A DNA stretch of 64,000 bases, from contig JARUPY010000083.1 in NCBI GenBank assembly GCA_029817715.1, forward strand, positions 806,001 through 870,000, given 5' to 3'. This document shows positions 1 to 11,340 of this stretch, one piece after another. A model generated the notes under the pieces. That model was not told the origin of the DNA. It searched no databases and saw only the letters and a program-made list of their open reading frames with translations. A program made the translations under genes and the position numbers. The DNA is from Melastoma dodecandrum. Its lineage: Eukaryota; Streptophyta; Magnoliopsida; Myrtales; Melastomataceae. Position 1 is the first letter of the stretch, and every line of letters starts with the position of its first letter.

Positions 1-14
1 TCATACAATTTCAG

Positions 15-2301
15 TGATGAAACCAAGCGAAAGAGATTATGTGGTCCCTCAGAAGAATGGTGAACTCGGCCTCCCGATGAGAAATTTCAAGAACGCGTGT
101 GTGGATCACCGTTATGCGACAATATCTGGAGATAAATCTGATGAATTTCTGCATCCAACAAGGATCGTCATTTTGAAGCCTGGTCCAGATAATAATATAT
201 GGAGCAATGATGAATCATTGACGAGTTCCTCGGGGAGTGACGAGAGAGGAAGCAGCATTGAAGATTTCCTTCACGAAGTGAAAGAGAGGTTAAGACGCGA
301 GCTGCAAGGGAAAGCTCTTAAAAAGAGCAGCATCGTCAGAGGTAGCGGAATTGAGACACCATTCAGGGAGAAACCATTGTACTCTAAGGAAGAAGCACCA
401 AATATAAAGAATTGGGTTGGAGATGGTGTCAGTAGGGACATCGAAGCAGATTTCCGACGTTCGGGGTCGGCAAGATCGTACAGAAGTGAAATGTACTCAA
501 CTGAACCATGGTCACTGGAATTAATCCACAGGGACACCAGAAAATTCATGTCGGAGAGATTGAAGAATGTTGTTAAGGGAGAGAGATACTCTGAGAATCC
601 CAAAGAATACTTAAGTGGCTCTGCGTCACATCTCATGGATTATCATGAATGGGACGAGGAAGCAAGAAGGAGGAACTACTATCCCATGAACATTGATGAA
701 CACGAAATCCAAGTGAGATCATTCAGGCACGGTTCGAGTAATGACATAGCAATTCACAAGGAGCTATCTCCTCGGAACCTCGTGAGGTCAATGTCTGCTC
801 CCGTTTCGGGTACGTCCTTCGGGAAGCTTCTTCTCGAGGATCCCCATGTCTTGACAGGTGCTCACATTAGGAGGAAGCAGGAAGCCTGTGAAAATCAACT
901 ACGAGATACGAAGAAGACGAGACGGGAAAAGTTCAACTTCAAAGAAAGAGTTCATAACATCAAATACACTTTCGCATTGAGGCGAAGGCTGTTTGGTAAG
1001 AGAATCCCGTCTATTAAAGAATCGCGAATACGCGAGCCTGACTTCTTCAAGGATATGTCAAGCGGACCAACAGTTTTAACTAACTTTGGCGAGAGATTCG
1101 TAAGTTTAATGAACATGCTCTCGTGAGTCATGGACTGCGTTTAGTTTGACTGTTTTTCAACAACTTAATGATTATCGTAATGCTAAATTTTCAGGAGAAT
1201 TCGACCGAAGTACCTCCTAGCCCCGCATCAGTTTGCAGCAGCGCACATGATGAGTATTGGAGACCGAGCAGTGACCTTAGCCCAATATCAACTCCGGACT
1301 TGTCGATGGCAGAAGAGGACGCCATCCCTGGAGCTTTCAGAGAGATCGGTATGAATTTGAACGGTATGAATTTTCTTACTTAATTTGTGTCTAGTTTTTA
1401 TGCTTGCAGCTGTTAGGGAGTGTTTGATTTGGTGGAAGTAGGACGGAGTCGCGGGGATTTGAGAGGATTTTGTGAAATTTTGGAGGCAAAATTTTAAAAT
1501 TTGTGAATATAACAGTTTATTAAAAAAAACGTAAAAAGTTTGACTAGTGTGGACTACGAAGGAATGCCTTGAAATACTACGAAAACAAACAGTGCGTTAG
1601 TGAAAGACTAAGAAGGTGATTGTTCTACGTTTGTTATTTTGTGTTCAGAGTTAAGAAGACAACTAAACCAGCTCGGTTCTGGTGAGCCAGTGGGCACACC
1701 AACTGATCAATTGACTGTTGAGCCTGAAATGCCCGAGTTGGATGATAAGGTCGAATCATACATCAGGGATCTGCTGGTGGCTTCCGGTTGGTACGATGGA
1801 TCTCCTGAGTTATGTTTATTGAAGCGGGACTCCTTACTGAAGCCTATCAGTGACTTAGCATTCAAAGATGTGGAGGAGTGTTATCGTAAAGCAGCCAAGG
1901 ATGACCACGACATCACAGAGAATGGCAAGGAAGAAAAACTGATGAAAATCGATCGCAAGTTGCTGTACGACTTAATAAACGAAGTGCTTCCATCTGTTTT
2001 GTCGCCAGCAAAGAGCAAAAACCCATGTTTCGCGCCCCTGGTGATTCCTCGAGGGAGGGACCTTCTGTGCACCATCTGGGAGATTGTTCAACAACTCATA
2101 TACCCAAAACCAGACGAGTCATGCTCCTCAACGGAGACCACGACCTCGTGGGATATCAAATCAAACCCATGGATGTGTCTGTTGGAGGATCAAGTGGCTG
2201 TACTGTGCAGAGAATTGGAAGCTTTCGTAGTCCAAGAGTTGATGGAAGAACTCTTGAAAGAAATGGGGTGCGAATCATTCCGAGGGATTCTGACACAGTG
2301 A
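15..2301 (+). CDS. TRM/LONGIFOLIA-like DUF4378 protein, 3' part (three exons)
   Basis: Exons 15-1099, 1195-1348 and 1649-2301 join in phase (0, then 1) and end at a TGA. The first exon is preceded by an acceptor-like ATTTCAG, so the gene starts left of the window; from the first internal Met (17) the visible part is 629 aa. The PTRIVILKPG motif in exon 1 resembles the conserved M-motif (IVVLKP) of plant TON1-recruiting-motif proteins. The segment with RNLVRSMSAP and the acidic/aromatic C-terminal third in exon 3 (ESYIRDLLVASGWYDG, then WEIVQQLI and LEAFVVQELMEELLKE) match the DUF4378 domain. Family members bind microtubule-associated TON1/PP2A complexes and affect cell shape; that role is inferred from the family. 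Introns are short (95 and 300 bp) with GTAAGT/TTCAG and GTATGA/TTCAG sites. The exact TRM subgroup cannot be assigned. Confidence 0.85.
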
Positions 2302-2670
2302 TCACATTCATTTTGATCTCATCTGCAACTTTTCTCTCCTTTTCACTATTCTTTTTCATCCTTTTCTTTCTTTTTGGGCTGTGAATTTGTGTAAAGTACG
2401 TACATGAGATCTATCCATGGTTTTGTTTTTGGTAGATAGTGCAATAGACAATAACAATAACTCTTGTATCCGTGAAAGATTAAAGACTACGAATGATCAT
2501 GCTCCACACCTTTATTAGAAGAATGAACAGACAACAGCTTCGCACGCGGAACGTGGGCATTATTTGTGTTAGTTGGTGAGATCCAGATATTGAATACAGT
2601 GCCCATCTGACATCATCGTTGCGGATAATCTGTGACTATATACCCTGTACAAGATGGATGGTATAAGGAC
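2302..2670. other. Convergent intergenic region / 3' UTRs
   Basis: This is the 369 bp between the TGA of the DUF4378 gene (+) and the TAG of MLH3 (-). A pyrimidine-rich tract follows the first stop (about 2325-2375), as is common in plant 3' UTRs. No ORF of note is present. The two genes are tail to tail, so their 3' UTRs may overlap. Confidence 0.6.
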
Positions 2671-5600
2671 CTACCTCAGAGCAGCGTGTAATCTGTTGGT
2701 GGTGCGCTTGAGATTAATTTCATGTCGCTGCAATCCGTGCCAAGGATGATTTGGATAATCATCCCGCATACGTAGTTCTCTCACCTGCTTGTGCAGCTCA
2801 TCTAAGTTTGCGAGAGGGATGGTTGTGGGTCGGCCATGAGCGCACTGCACATAAATGGGTATCAATTACAGTGGCATTTATCTCTCCACACACCATAGTA
2901 GCATATAACCAGTCGTATAAGTGACAAGAATCTGATGTACCTGAAAACAGAGTTTCGTCTGTTTCAGCTCCTCCACCAGTAAAGCACACTCTGAAGGAAG
3001 CAGAGAGTCGCCAAACATAATCGCCCCTTGCAAAATCAGAAGACTTGAGATCAACAAGCTGAACCATATACCTCTTTCACTGGTCAAACATGAAAGTTAC
3101 TCTATGAGATCAATCAAGTACCACGACAGGCTTTAACATTGAGGACGCGCAGAACAGAAGGTGGCATTGTAGATGATCCATCTGTCTCCGCTAGCTGTTT
3201 CACGGCATGAACTCATCAGTAAGTTGCATTGTCAAGAAATACAGAAACAAAAATATGTGCCGATAGAGTTATCTGAAAAAAATGAGTTGACAGTCATTCA
3301 TATTTAAAAGGATGATAGTGGAACCTGCAGAAGAAATTCGAGGAGATCTCTGTCGGTTAGACTGACACCAAGTATACAAGGTACCTGCACATTTTAAAAG
3401 GATGGTTATGGTACCTGCACACCAAGTATACAAGGTATACAGTTGAAATGCATAAAAGCAACTATATCGAGACGATCTTCACCGCAATAAGCGAGACCAT
3501 AGTAGGCCAGCCCTTGAGAATGGTGAAATTTCTGCATGATGACATTATCATCAGGCCACTAGCATTATCATATGCCAGAAATTCAATAAAAAAGGAAAAA
3601 TGAGGACAAATCTCGAGATCATATTAATCCAATTCAAAAATTGAGGTGGAGAATTTACTTTTGGAATGAAGCCGAGTTTTCAGTGCGAATGCTGCAGATC
3701 CATCCCCAGCTTTCGACTTGGTCTTTGTAGTTGTGTAACATTTGATGTGCCATCTCCGGCAACACCTGCGAGTTGAAATCAAAGATTACCCCAAAAGAGA
3801 TCCAGCAGGAGAACTCGCAAAGCCAATGACTTGTAAAGTGATCTGAACAATAGAAAGCTGAAACATACCAACTCCTTCTCATATTCCAAGTAAGTGACTT
3901 TCATCACTTCTCCGGACAAAACCTGAACAATCAGTTGCTGTAATGGTGGCCAATCATCCTGAAATACTTATGGTCTTATTCGCATCAGTTATGCTGTGTT
4001 ACCTTTTTCCGAAGTTCCTCCAGCCGAATTCTTTCATCTGCAGCATGCTGCACACAAGGTCCCAAATTAAAGGCCTATGATGTCTATGGGTGTCCATGAA
4101 ATTAAGTCTATAAAATAACTTAAAGCCAATACGACTCTATAAACAGCTCTAGATTAAGGATGAAACAAACAAGAAAAACTAGGAGACTGACAATCATCAT
4201 AACCAGTGGTAAAAGTTCTATTTTTGCCCAGTTCAGACCTGGTCTATGGCAGCAAGTGTTTGTCCAGCAATAATGGGTATGAATTTCTTGTCAATCTGTT
4301 GAAGTACACGGGCAGAGGCTAGACAATCTCTGGTGATGGACTTCGGAACCAAAGAATCACTAACAAGATGCAAAATCCCAGACCGAGTACTCAGTATCGG
4401 GCTCTGATGCGTAGTTCTCACCGAGATAGAATTATTCTGAGCATAAAACAATAGACATAAAAATGGTAACTGGGAACGGTCATTAATTTAATATATAAGA
4501 CAAATGTAATGAGATGCCATCAACAATCAACAATGCTTAGACGAAGAACTAGTTAGCAGTACGTTGGTATTTACTGGCAAATAGTTGTCCCGCAATTTGG
4601 TTCCATGATCTCTGGATTCAAGGAAAGTCATAGGAGTAACGCCTACAAAAGAACAACCCAAGTTTAGATTTTCAACAAGGCTAAATCACTTGCATATTAA
4701 GAAAACACGGCACATCATCCAATGGGACATAGATGCGAATTTGGACCTTGAAGGAACAGCTAGGTAGGATAAAGCAAAGTCCCCACAAAACCTTAAAATT
4801 GCATCCTCTGTTGCTAATATGCGACTCATCCCGTATAATGCAAATAAAATTATGAAAATGCAGCACGCTCCCAGTATCAGCACCCCGAAAGAGTTGACAT
4901 TGTTTCATTTTGACAAAGCCTTGTTGAAACAAATCAATTATAACATCACCACCCAAAATACACAACCCCATATCCCTTCTAAACCGCCAATGGCATCCCA
5001 TCCTACCAAGTGGACTACTGTCCCAGATCTCGGCATTACTACAAGGGGGACTACGGGTCCCATATCTTGTCATTAGCATGCAAAAAGATGCTATCCCCAT
5101 GTTAATACTGCTGCTCGATGAACTGATAATTTATCACCCTTACAAGCATCTAGTAAGTTTGTTGAGCTAATAATGATGCCTGTCAAATTCAGTTACTGAG
5201 CTGGTACAAACTTAGCTGCTCGATTGTTCATCCTGATGACTTAAATAGTTGTCTGAGAGAAAGTTTGTGAGCGAAAAGGTACAAACTGTCCTTACAATGG
5301 GAAGGTGACAGACCAAAATAATTGCCCCCACTGTGAACTTTAAACAATCTTAAGGCAGAGGAACAATGAATTAGTGCTCGCATCATATAGGAATAAGGAG
5401 CTAAGTACTGCTACTAAGCAAAACAAGAGTAAAAAGGATGAATTTACTTGGTAAATGTCCACCACTACCTTGTCCGAAAGATGGATGTTTTACTCTCACA
5501 ATTTCCTCAGAATTATGTTTTCCATCTTCAGAGGCAAACCTGGATAAACAGAAAATAGTCGGCTATACTATTTGTTCAGTATCACCTAAAAACCTTAGAA

Positions 5601-8600
5601 TGCCTTTACAATAACCAGAGGAACAAGGGCAGGTACCTCTTCAGTGTGGAAATGACTGCATTTGAAAGTTTGAACCTTGTTTTCCTTCGATAAAATGGTG
5701 GGGCTGATAGACTTCTTGTTGGCCTTTCCTGATGTATTTGGACACACCCAGGCTTGTCAAAGTAAAACGCTTCTCTTGACTTTGCATTTTCTCTGGATGT
5801 TCTTATGCGATGATGAGAATCCTGTGACTGCAATCTATAATCTGGTAAAATGTCCTTTGCAGAATTTTCCAACGGAAAGTCCTCTCGAATCAATTGCTCC
5901 CCCAAATTCTTAAAAGGACTAGCATAGTTCTTCTCACTCTTGTTGCCCATTTCTAAGAAATTTGAGATAAAGTTTCCCTTGTAGGGCTTCTTAGCATCAA
6001 TATCAGGATTACATATATTATAATCATCATAACGATTGCAAGGACCATCCCTTCTAGTGAACATAGTGCTGAATTCCAATTTGCAGTTTTCTTCACAGAG
6101 CGGACCATATTCTTCTAATTCTTCCAAGATATCAATATCAGCAGACCTTTTAAAACTAGATGACTGAAACCTCTGTGAAAGGGAGTCTGAACTCAGACCA
6201 GTTTCGTTTGCAGGGGAATCTATTATCAATGGTAATGATGGCAATGAAGTTGAAAGAAAATCAGTTTCCTGAAGCATGTCATCACCAGTTTGAGTAGTAC
6301 TACTACATGTTTCATGTTGCCATGCAGACCGAGAAAAGGAACCAAAATTCCACTTGGTCACGGCCATGGGATTTCTGAAATTTGTGTAATCATCAATGCT
6401 TAGGTTCTTCTTTCTGACCTCATAGCCATGAGTTTTCCAGCAATGTTCTTCAATATTTCGAATGTGACACCCCCTTTCTTCCGTAAATGTCTGGAAGGAG
6501 CAACTCTTGAAGGGTCTCCATCCACCGGACCCGAAGACGAAATTGTTCCTCTGTTGCTGATAATCAGAAGTTGAGGTCATTTCAGATGTCTTGGCGACAA
6601 ATGAATCCATATTGAGGGATTCATATTTCCCACCAAACAAACTTCCCGTTATATCACCCGTTGTTCTCGCCGAACTTAATATCTTCTCTTGTAGATCGTC
6701 ATCCGCATAAGACTTCGTATGCATTGCATATTCTGGCGACAATGGACATCCAACATGTGCATCAAAATTTACTGCTTCGGCTGATGAATGCTCGTCAATA
6801 GTATCATCTGTGGCTAGCAAGAAGTCATCCGCATAAGAACTGCCATGATTAGACAGAAGTCCACTATCTGGCGACCTCAAATATCCATAATGTGCATCAC
6901 AGTTCAGCCATTCAGTAGATCTATACTTCTCAACAGGCCTATCAAGTTCAGAAGGACATTGTACATATCTACGCTCATCTCTGCTAAAAAATAAATCTTC
7001 AACGCTATTTCTACATTTCTTGGGTTGATCTTCTCGCATATCACTGTTTGAAAGCCAGTTGCATTCTTTGCTATCCAAAGAAAAAGGAAGGTCATGGAAT
7101 TTGTGACTGTAGGCAAGTCTAGATTTCTTCCTTAAGAATTCAGGACTCTCCTGAAACTCCTCAACTGCAGAATTATTTTCTGAAAATCAATATGGAAGGA
7201 TACTTCCCAACAAAAAACAGAGAAAAATCAAACAATTTATTGTATGCTGCTATGGATTTGAACCATTGCTTTCTACACATATCTTTTACTAGAACAAAAA
7301 ATGTGATGCAAACTTTGTCAAACAAGTCGAAAAGGAATCTCCATTACCTGTCATTGCTGATGTGCTATTCTGATCTACCTTCCACACTTCATATCTTTGC
7401 AGGTTACAAGCTGGATGAAAGCATATCGAAGATAAGTAATAAGAAGTAGCAGAAGCCAATGAAATGATATAACTTAATTATTGAGAGAACAAGGTACCTT
7501 TATATAAATTTTCTTTCCAACAGCATTTAACTGTTTTCTCAACGAAAGAAAGCACAGCATCCCAATCCTTCAAACAGTAAGCGATATGGAAATTAGTCTG
7601 AATTTTGAAGACTCACCATTAAGACTTCTCAACATTCATGTAATATGGTAAATATTCTAAAGGAAGATAACGCTATAAGAGGTATCAATACATTATGGAA
7701 ATTTACCAGACATAATCATGATGCATCTCTTCAAATAACTTATTGCAATCGACTACACACAGGATGAAAATAAAAATGTACCTTGAACTCAACATTAGTC
7801 TTCAATGGCTCAAAAATTAGATCATACCAAGAGCGAGGACATCTCAGATTCAAAAAGAAGGATATGCCTGAAGACGTCCGGCTTCTTTTGCCTTGTGGGA
7901 ACCCATCACTAGCCACTGAAATTTCTTCACAGTCAAACATTGAGGCAACTTGGTTTACCAATTTATGAATACGGCCCTTGCTGATTGGCCGAGCGTTGAT
8001 GTCTACAAAAGTCAAGGCAATCAATCTATGATGACAAAAAGAAAATTACTTTGGATTAGGTCAAATATCAAAGATATGTATAATACATAGGTAGAAGGAT
8101 ACATACAAGCTGAAAGGCCTGTAAAATGAAGCATTACAGAGTTATTAAACCTGATCAGAGGAACAAGGTAAAAAAACAACATGGGTCTACGACATGTCCT
8201 TTAATCTCAGGGGCAGTTGATAGATAAATAGATAGATAGATAGATAGATAGATAGAAAAAGTGGAAACCTTGATGGAAAAATCCTTGCTTGGACCAGACA
8301 TATATCCCTCAAGCTTTAATGAGCCATCCTGATCATTCAACTCAAACAATGAGCTGCAAAGTTCACTACCATATTGGCTGCTTAACAATGGCAATGAAGT
8401 GGCAGAAGATCGTATGCAAAGAAGCTGATCGTCACTGCAAGAGAACAAGGATGGTAAATGCAGGAATATGATATGAAGGTAATTGTTTTATTGCATTAGC
8501 AAATACCTATCGATATCCACAACTTTGAAAGAGATCTGAGGATGCACAAAAGAAATTAGGAGAATGCGTCGCTTCACAGATTCCAGGACCTTCTTGGGAC

Positions 8601-10470
8601 TGCTAATTTCCATAGGAATCAAAGTAATTGATTAATGGTTCATCACGCTCTTGAAGGTAAAGGAATAATTAAGTTGCAGACCTTGACAATGTTGATTTCT
8701 GGCGAATGGGCTGATTGTAGAACAAGTCCCGAACAACAACTACAGAAAAAAGAATCAGAGCATAACCAGTAAGCCAGAACTGATATTTAATATTGACACG
8801 TGTTTATGAAGAGGTTCCATAAGAGGAATAATAATACTAGCGTCCATAAGCAAGAATATCATTTGAATGAAACAAAAAAGTTACTCATTATTTTTTAGTG
8901 TCTTAATGCCACTTACAATAATACTAGCGTCCACAAGCAAGAATATCATTTGAATGAAAGAAAAAAGTTGCTCCTTTTTTAGTGTCTTAATGCCACTTAC
9001 AGACAGTTTCAGGCTCTTTGATTAAATTACACTAATAATACTGCAACTTTCATTGGTAAGTAATGGGTTGAAATATCATCCTCTAACTAAAGATCGCTAG
9101 CCAAATATTTTACCTGCAGTGCCAATATCTTTTTGGTCAGCATCAATTCCCAAATGCAGACACTCACAACCCTGAAAATAAAGAAGGCAACTCGTTCAGG
9201 AATGAAAATATAAAATAAAACGAAAATTGTAAAATTTTCTTGAAGCTCAGAGGGTCTTCCAGTTATGCTGATCTATACCTTTAAAACCTTGCGGTACCCA
9301 TTAGGCCTGCCATGAGCTTTGCTTGTTATTTCTAACACTGCGATATCAGAGATAGAAGCCAGTGCCTCTCCTCGAGAACCAAAAATCCCAGGAGAAGCAT
9401 CCTCAGTATCTTTTTTCTGGTACTTAGAAGTGGCTGTGAACAGATGATAGTGTGTTGAGGGCTAACAGGCATTTTGAAGAATTAAAGCTAATATACTGTA
9501 CACATGTATCCATTACTCAATTATCTCATGGCAGGTTTTCCAGGCATATAGCACTTATGTCTGATAACACATCAATTTGCAAAGATTCACATATCTTGAC
9601 AAGAAAAGTACAGCAAGATATCCAAGAGGGAAACCTTAATGATTTCATCAATTCCAAACAAAGATAAACTCATGGGTACAAGAAGTGGATTTCATGTCCA
9701 CCACTCTGTTCCCTAGGGAAGGATTGATCAGTCACCTAACATCTCACAGGGGGAACAGATAATGACACTACACCAAGAAATAACGCATCATCAACTTATG
9801 AATATGAACTACCCAGACTGTCTCAAAGGATATGGAAATCGATCCTTACCATATCTTTCCCCCAAAAGTGCCAGATCATCTCGGCTAATGCCAGATCCTG
9901 GGTAATAACCGAAGTTCAGGAGAACAGATACGGAGAACACTTAATCAAAAGGAACATCAAGATAGTTGAGGAAAAAAAATGGAAATAACTACTAACCATC
10001 GTCTACAACCTTTATAGAACAGGCGTCAATACCAATGGAAATGGAAATCTGGAGAAGCAATCAATCAACATTATAACGTCAATATTTTTTGGTACATGAA
10101 AAGGGACCAAGTCTGATATAAGTAGTGACTTCAAGCCATGTAGAACAAGTGACTATGCCAACAAAACTTAAGGAGGTTGCATACACTTCCATCATTGATT
10201 GATTGCAAAAATTTATAGGTGAATCCCACAAAAGGAGAACCTGGACTTTGGCATCTTTGTCAAATAGTCAATTAAGGGAGTAAAATAAATCTCGGGGAGC
10301 AAAATAACAAAATGTGTGCTATAAGCCTCACGAAGATAATTTACCATCTTTGCACCAGAATCAATACTATTAAAAACCAGCTCCTCGACCACACTCGTCA
10401 GATCATACAAAAGAACCCCAGACCGCACCACGCTGTGAATGGACTTGGGCAACTGCTTGACTGAACTCAT
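2671..10470 (-). CDS. MLH3: DNA mismatch repair protein MLH3 (24 exons, 1,236 aa)
   Basis: Coding exons in transcript order: 10345-10470, 9997-10048, 9850-9897, 9279-9433, 9114-9171, 8682-8739, 8507-8599, 8269-8434, 8103-8118, 7782-8002, 7498-7567, 7348-7410, 5637-7179, 5448-5539, 4575-4642, 4239-4436, 4003-4047, 3869-3958, 3659-3765, 3483-3531, 3325-3384, 3122-3194, 2941-3026, 2671-2844. They sum to 3,711 bp and every phase matches. The N-terminal GHKL/MutL ATPase shows VVEELVFNS, DDGSG and RGEALASISD, and the transducer shows YINARPISKGRIHKL. A long poorly conserved linker (exon 13) follows. The C-terminal endonuclease domain keeps the metal motif DQHA-x2-E-x4-E (DQ in exon 16, HAADERIRLE in exon 17), ACRGAIMFGD and CAHGRP. 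The family acts as MLH1-MLH3 (MutL-gamma) in meiotic crossover resolution and mismatch repair. The exon 1 ATG is the only in-frame start near the conserved ATPase motif. The splice sites are my manual model. Confidence 0.95.
3366..3440. repeat. Partial duplication of an MLH3 exon and its acceptor
   Basis: ACCAAGTATACAAGGTA occurs at about 3367 (inside exon 3325-3384) and again at about 3421 in the flanking intron. Each copy lies beside a GTACCTGCAC-like block. On the minus strand the second copy reproduces the start of exon 21 with an adjacent GCAG/GTACC, giving decoy splice sites. Confidence 0.75.
8003..8102 (-). other. MLH3: U12-type intron of MLH3 after a 16-bp micro-exon
   Basis: On the minus strand this 100-bp intron begins GTATCCTTC, matching the U12 5' splice consensus, and ends CCTTGACTTTTGTAG. 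CCTTGAC matches the U12 branch site, with the candidate branch A at 8012, 10 nt before the exon. Using these sites joins the 16-nt exon 8103-8118 to exon 8002 and creates QLVYINARP, the expected MutL sequence. Reading through the intron instead gives a spurious FVDIN and breaks the phase with the upstream exon. Confidence 0.85.
8221..8256. repeat. (TAGA)n microsatellite in an MLH3 intron
   Basis: About eight tandem TAGA units with one interruption, immediately downstream (minus strand) of the exon 8 donor at 8268. Likely polymorphic. Confidence 0.9.
8831..9001. repeat. 87-bp tandem duplication in an MLH3 intron
   Basis: Copy 1 (8831-8917) and copy 2 (8918-9001) both begin ATAATACTAGCGTCC and end with AGTGTCTTAATGCCACTTACA. 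They differ by a few substitutions and a short deletion. They lie between coding exons 5 and 6. Confidence 0.9.
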
Positions 10471-11158
10471 GAGGTATCAATCTGCAGAAATCCAAGAGCA
10501 AGCCAGTTGAACAACAGCACAACAAAAAAAAAAAACTTCCGGCTAATTATTCTCCTGAAATCAGGAACATCTAGGAATCAGCCTTCAGATATTAATAACC
10601 AATTGCCATTCAAATAAAACCCAAAATTGTCCGCCAAAGCAATTTTGAACATCGCCATCTAGTCGACATGGCATCACGCAAAGGATCGAAAGGAATCGTT
10701 CCCGCCGTCGGGACAAGAAAAGAAAGGAAAAACACAAATATACTAACAACCCAGTTCATCGACCACTCAAATTCCTCCCCCCCCCCCGGGGGGAACGCAG
10801 AAAGAGCCAGAAATTGGCATAAACCCTAGGGATTACGTTAAGGGCAATCCCAATTTAGGGTTTCATCCAAGGGGTCGAGGGATTCCTTCCAGTTTGGACA
10901 GGACTTCCACGAACAGAGGATGAAAGAAGGCAAAGGCGGTTTGCATTTGGAAGTGAGATTGAGAAAAGCTTTGGCAGTCTCGAATTGGCGGGGAAGGGGG
11001 ATGGTTAACCGACCGACCGGTCCCGTTCAATCGAAAATCGGAGAAATGGACCGGTTTCCAATAACTTACTTGTAGGTATTGGAGCTTTATTCCTCGAAAA
11101 CAATTTACGAAATACGTCGTGCAATCAATTAATATTAATGACGGGAGTTACTAATTCC
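10471..11158 (-). promoter_or_regulatory. MLH3 5' flank / promoter region with telo-boxes
   Basis: No coding ORF is seen between the MLH3 start codon and the first repeat. AAACCCTAG (10821-10829) and TTTAGGGTTT (10854-10863) are telo-box motifs, which are common near the transcription start of plant replication and repair genes. A C11G6 run lies at 10777-10793. The transcription start and any 5' UTR intron cannot be placed from sequence alone. Confidence 0.5.
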
Positions 11159-11247
11159 GAATTCTGTGAGCGAGGAAGCTGTATGCTGGACGCGAGACTA
11201 CAAGGATCTATGGGCCATCAGATTTCCTCTTCCTCGCTCACAAATTC
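11159..11247. repeat. Short inverted repeat (MITE-like hairpin)
   Basis: The left arm 11159-11178 (GAATTCTGTGAGCGAGGAAG) and right arm 11229-11247 are reverse complements apart from one bulged base, around a ~50-bp centre. It lies between the MLH3 promoter and the first LTR. No target duplication could be fixed. Confidence 0.6.
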
Positions 11248-11340
11248 AAGTGACGAAATTTGACCTTGAAGTTACTAACTCCATATTCATGTCATCGAGT
11301 GAGCTTCCAAAAATTCAAACTCCGAGCTCTTTGAGGATAG

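Noticed and set aside
271..636. 121-codon minus ORF inside the DUF4378 exon
   Set aside because: Shadow of the plus-strand coding exon; no homology features.
2025..2384. 119-codon plus ORF at the end of the DUF4378 gene
   Set aside because: Out-of-frame overlap with the last exon. The in-frame stop at 2301 fits the DUF4378 C-terminus.
3385..3530. Frame with FHHSQGLAYYG... ending IPCILGVQ as an MLH3 exon
   Set aside because: Its phase does not match the upstream exon. Using donor GTGAAG at 3482 and acceptor 3385/3384 gives the conserved sequence in frame.
7740..8024. Continuous frame reading ALTFVDINARP as MLH3 exon
   Set aside because: It reads through the U12 intron end. Splicing at 8002/8003 restores VYIN and the phase of the neighbouring exons.
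8221..8256. CRISPR-like or regulatory repeat
   Set aside because: Simple (TAGA)n microsatellite. No spacer/repeat structure exists anywhere in the window.
10200..10344. Extension of the MLH3 first exon past 10345
   Set aside because: The frame after GAKM loses similarity and GTAAAT is a good donor. The next exon (10048-9997) continues the conserved ATPase motif.
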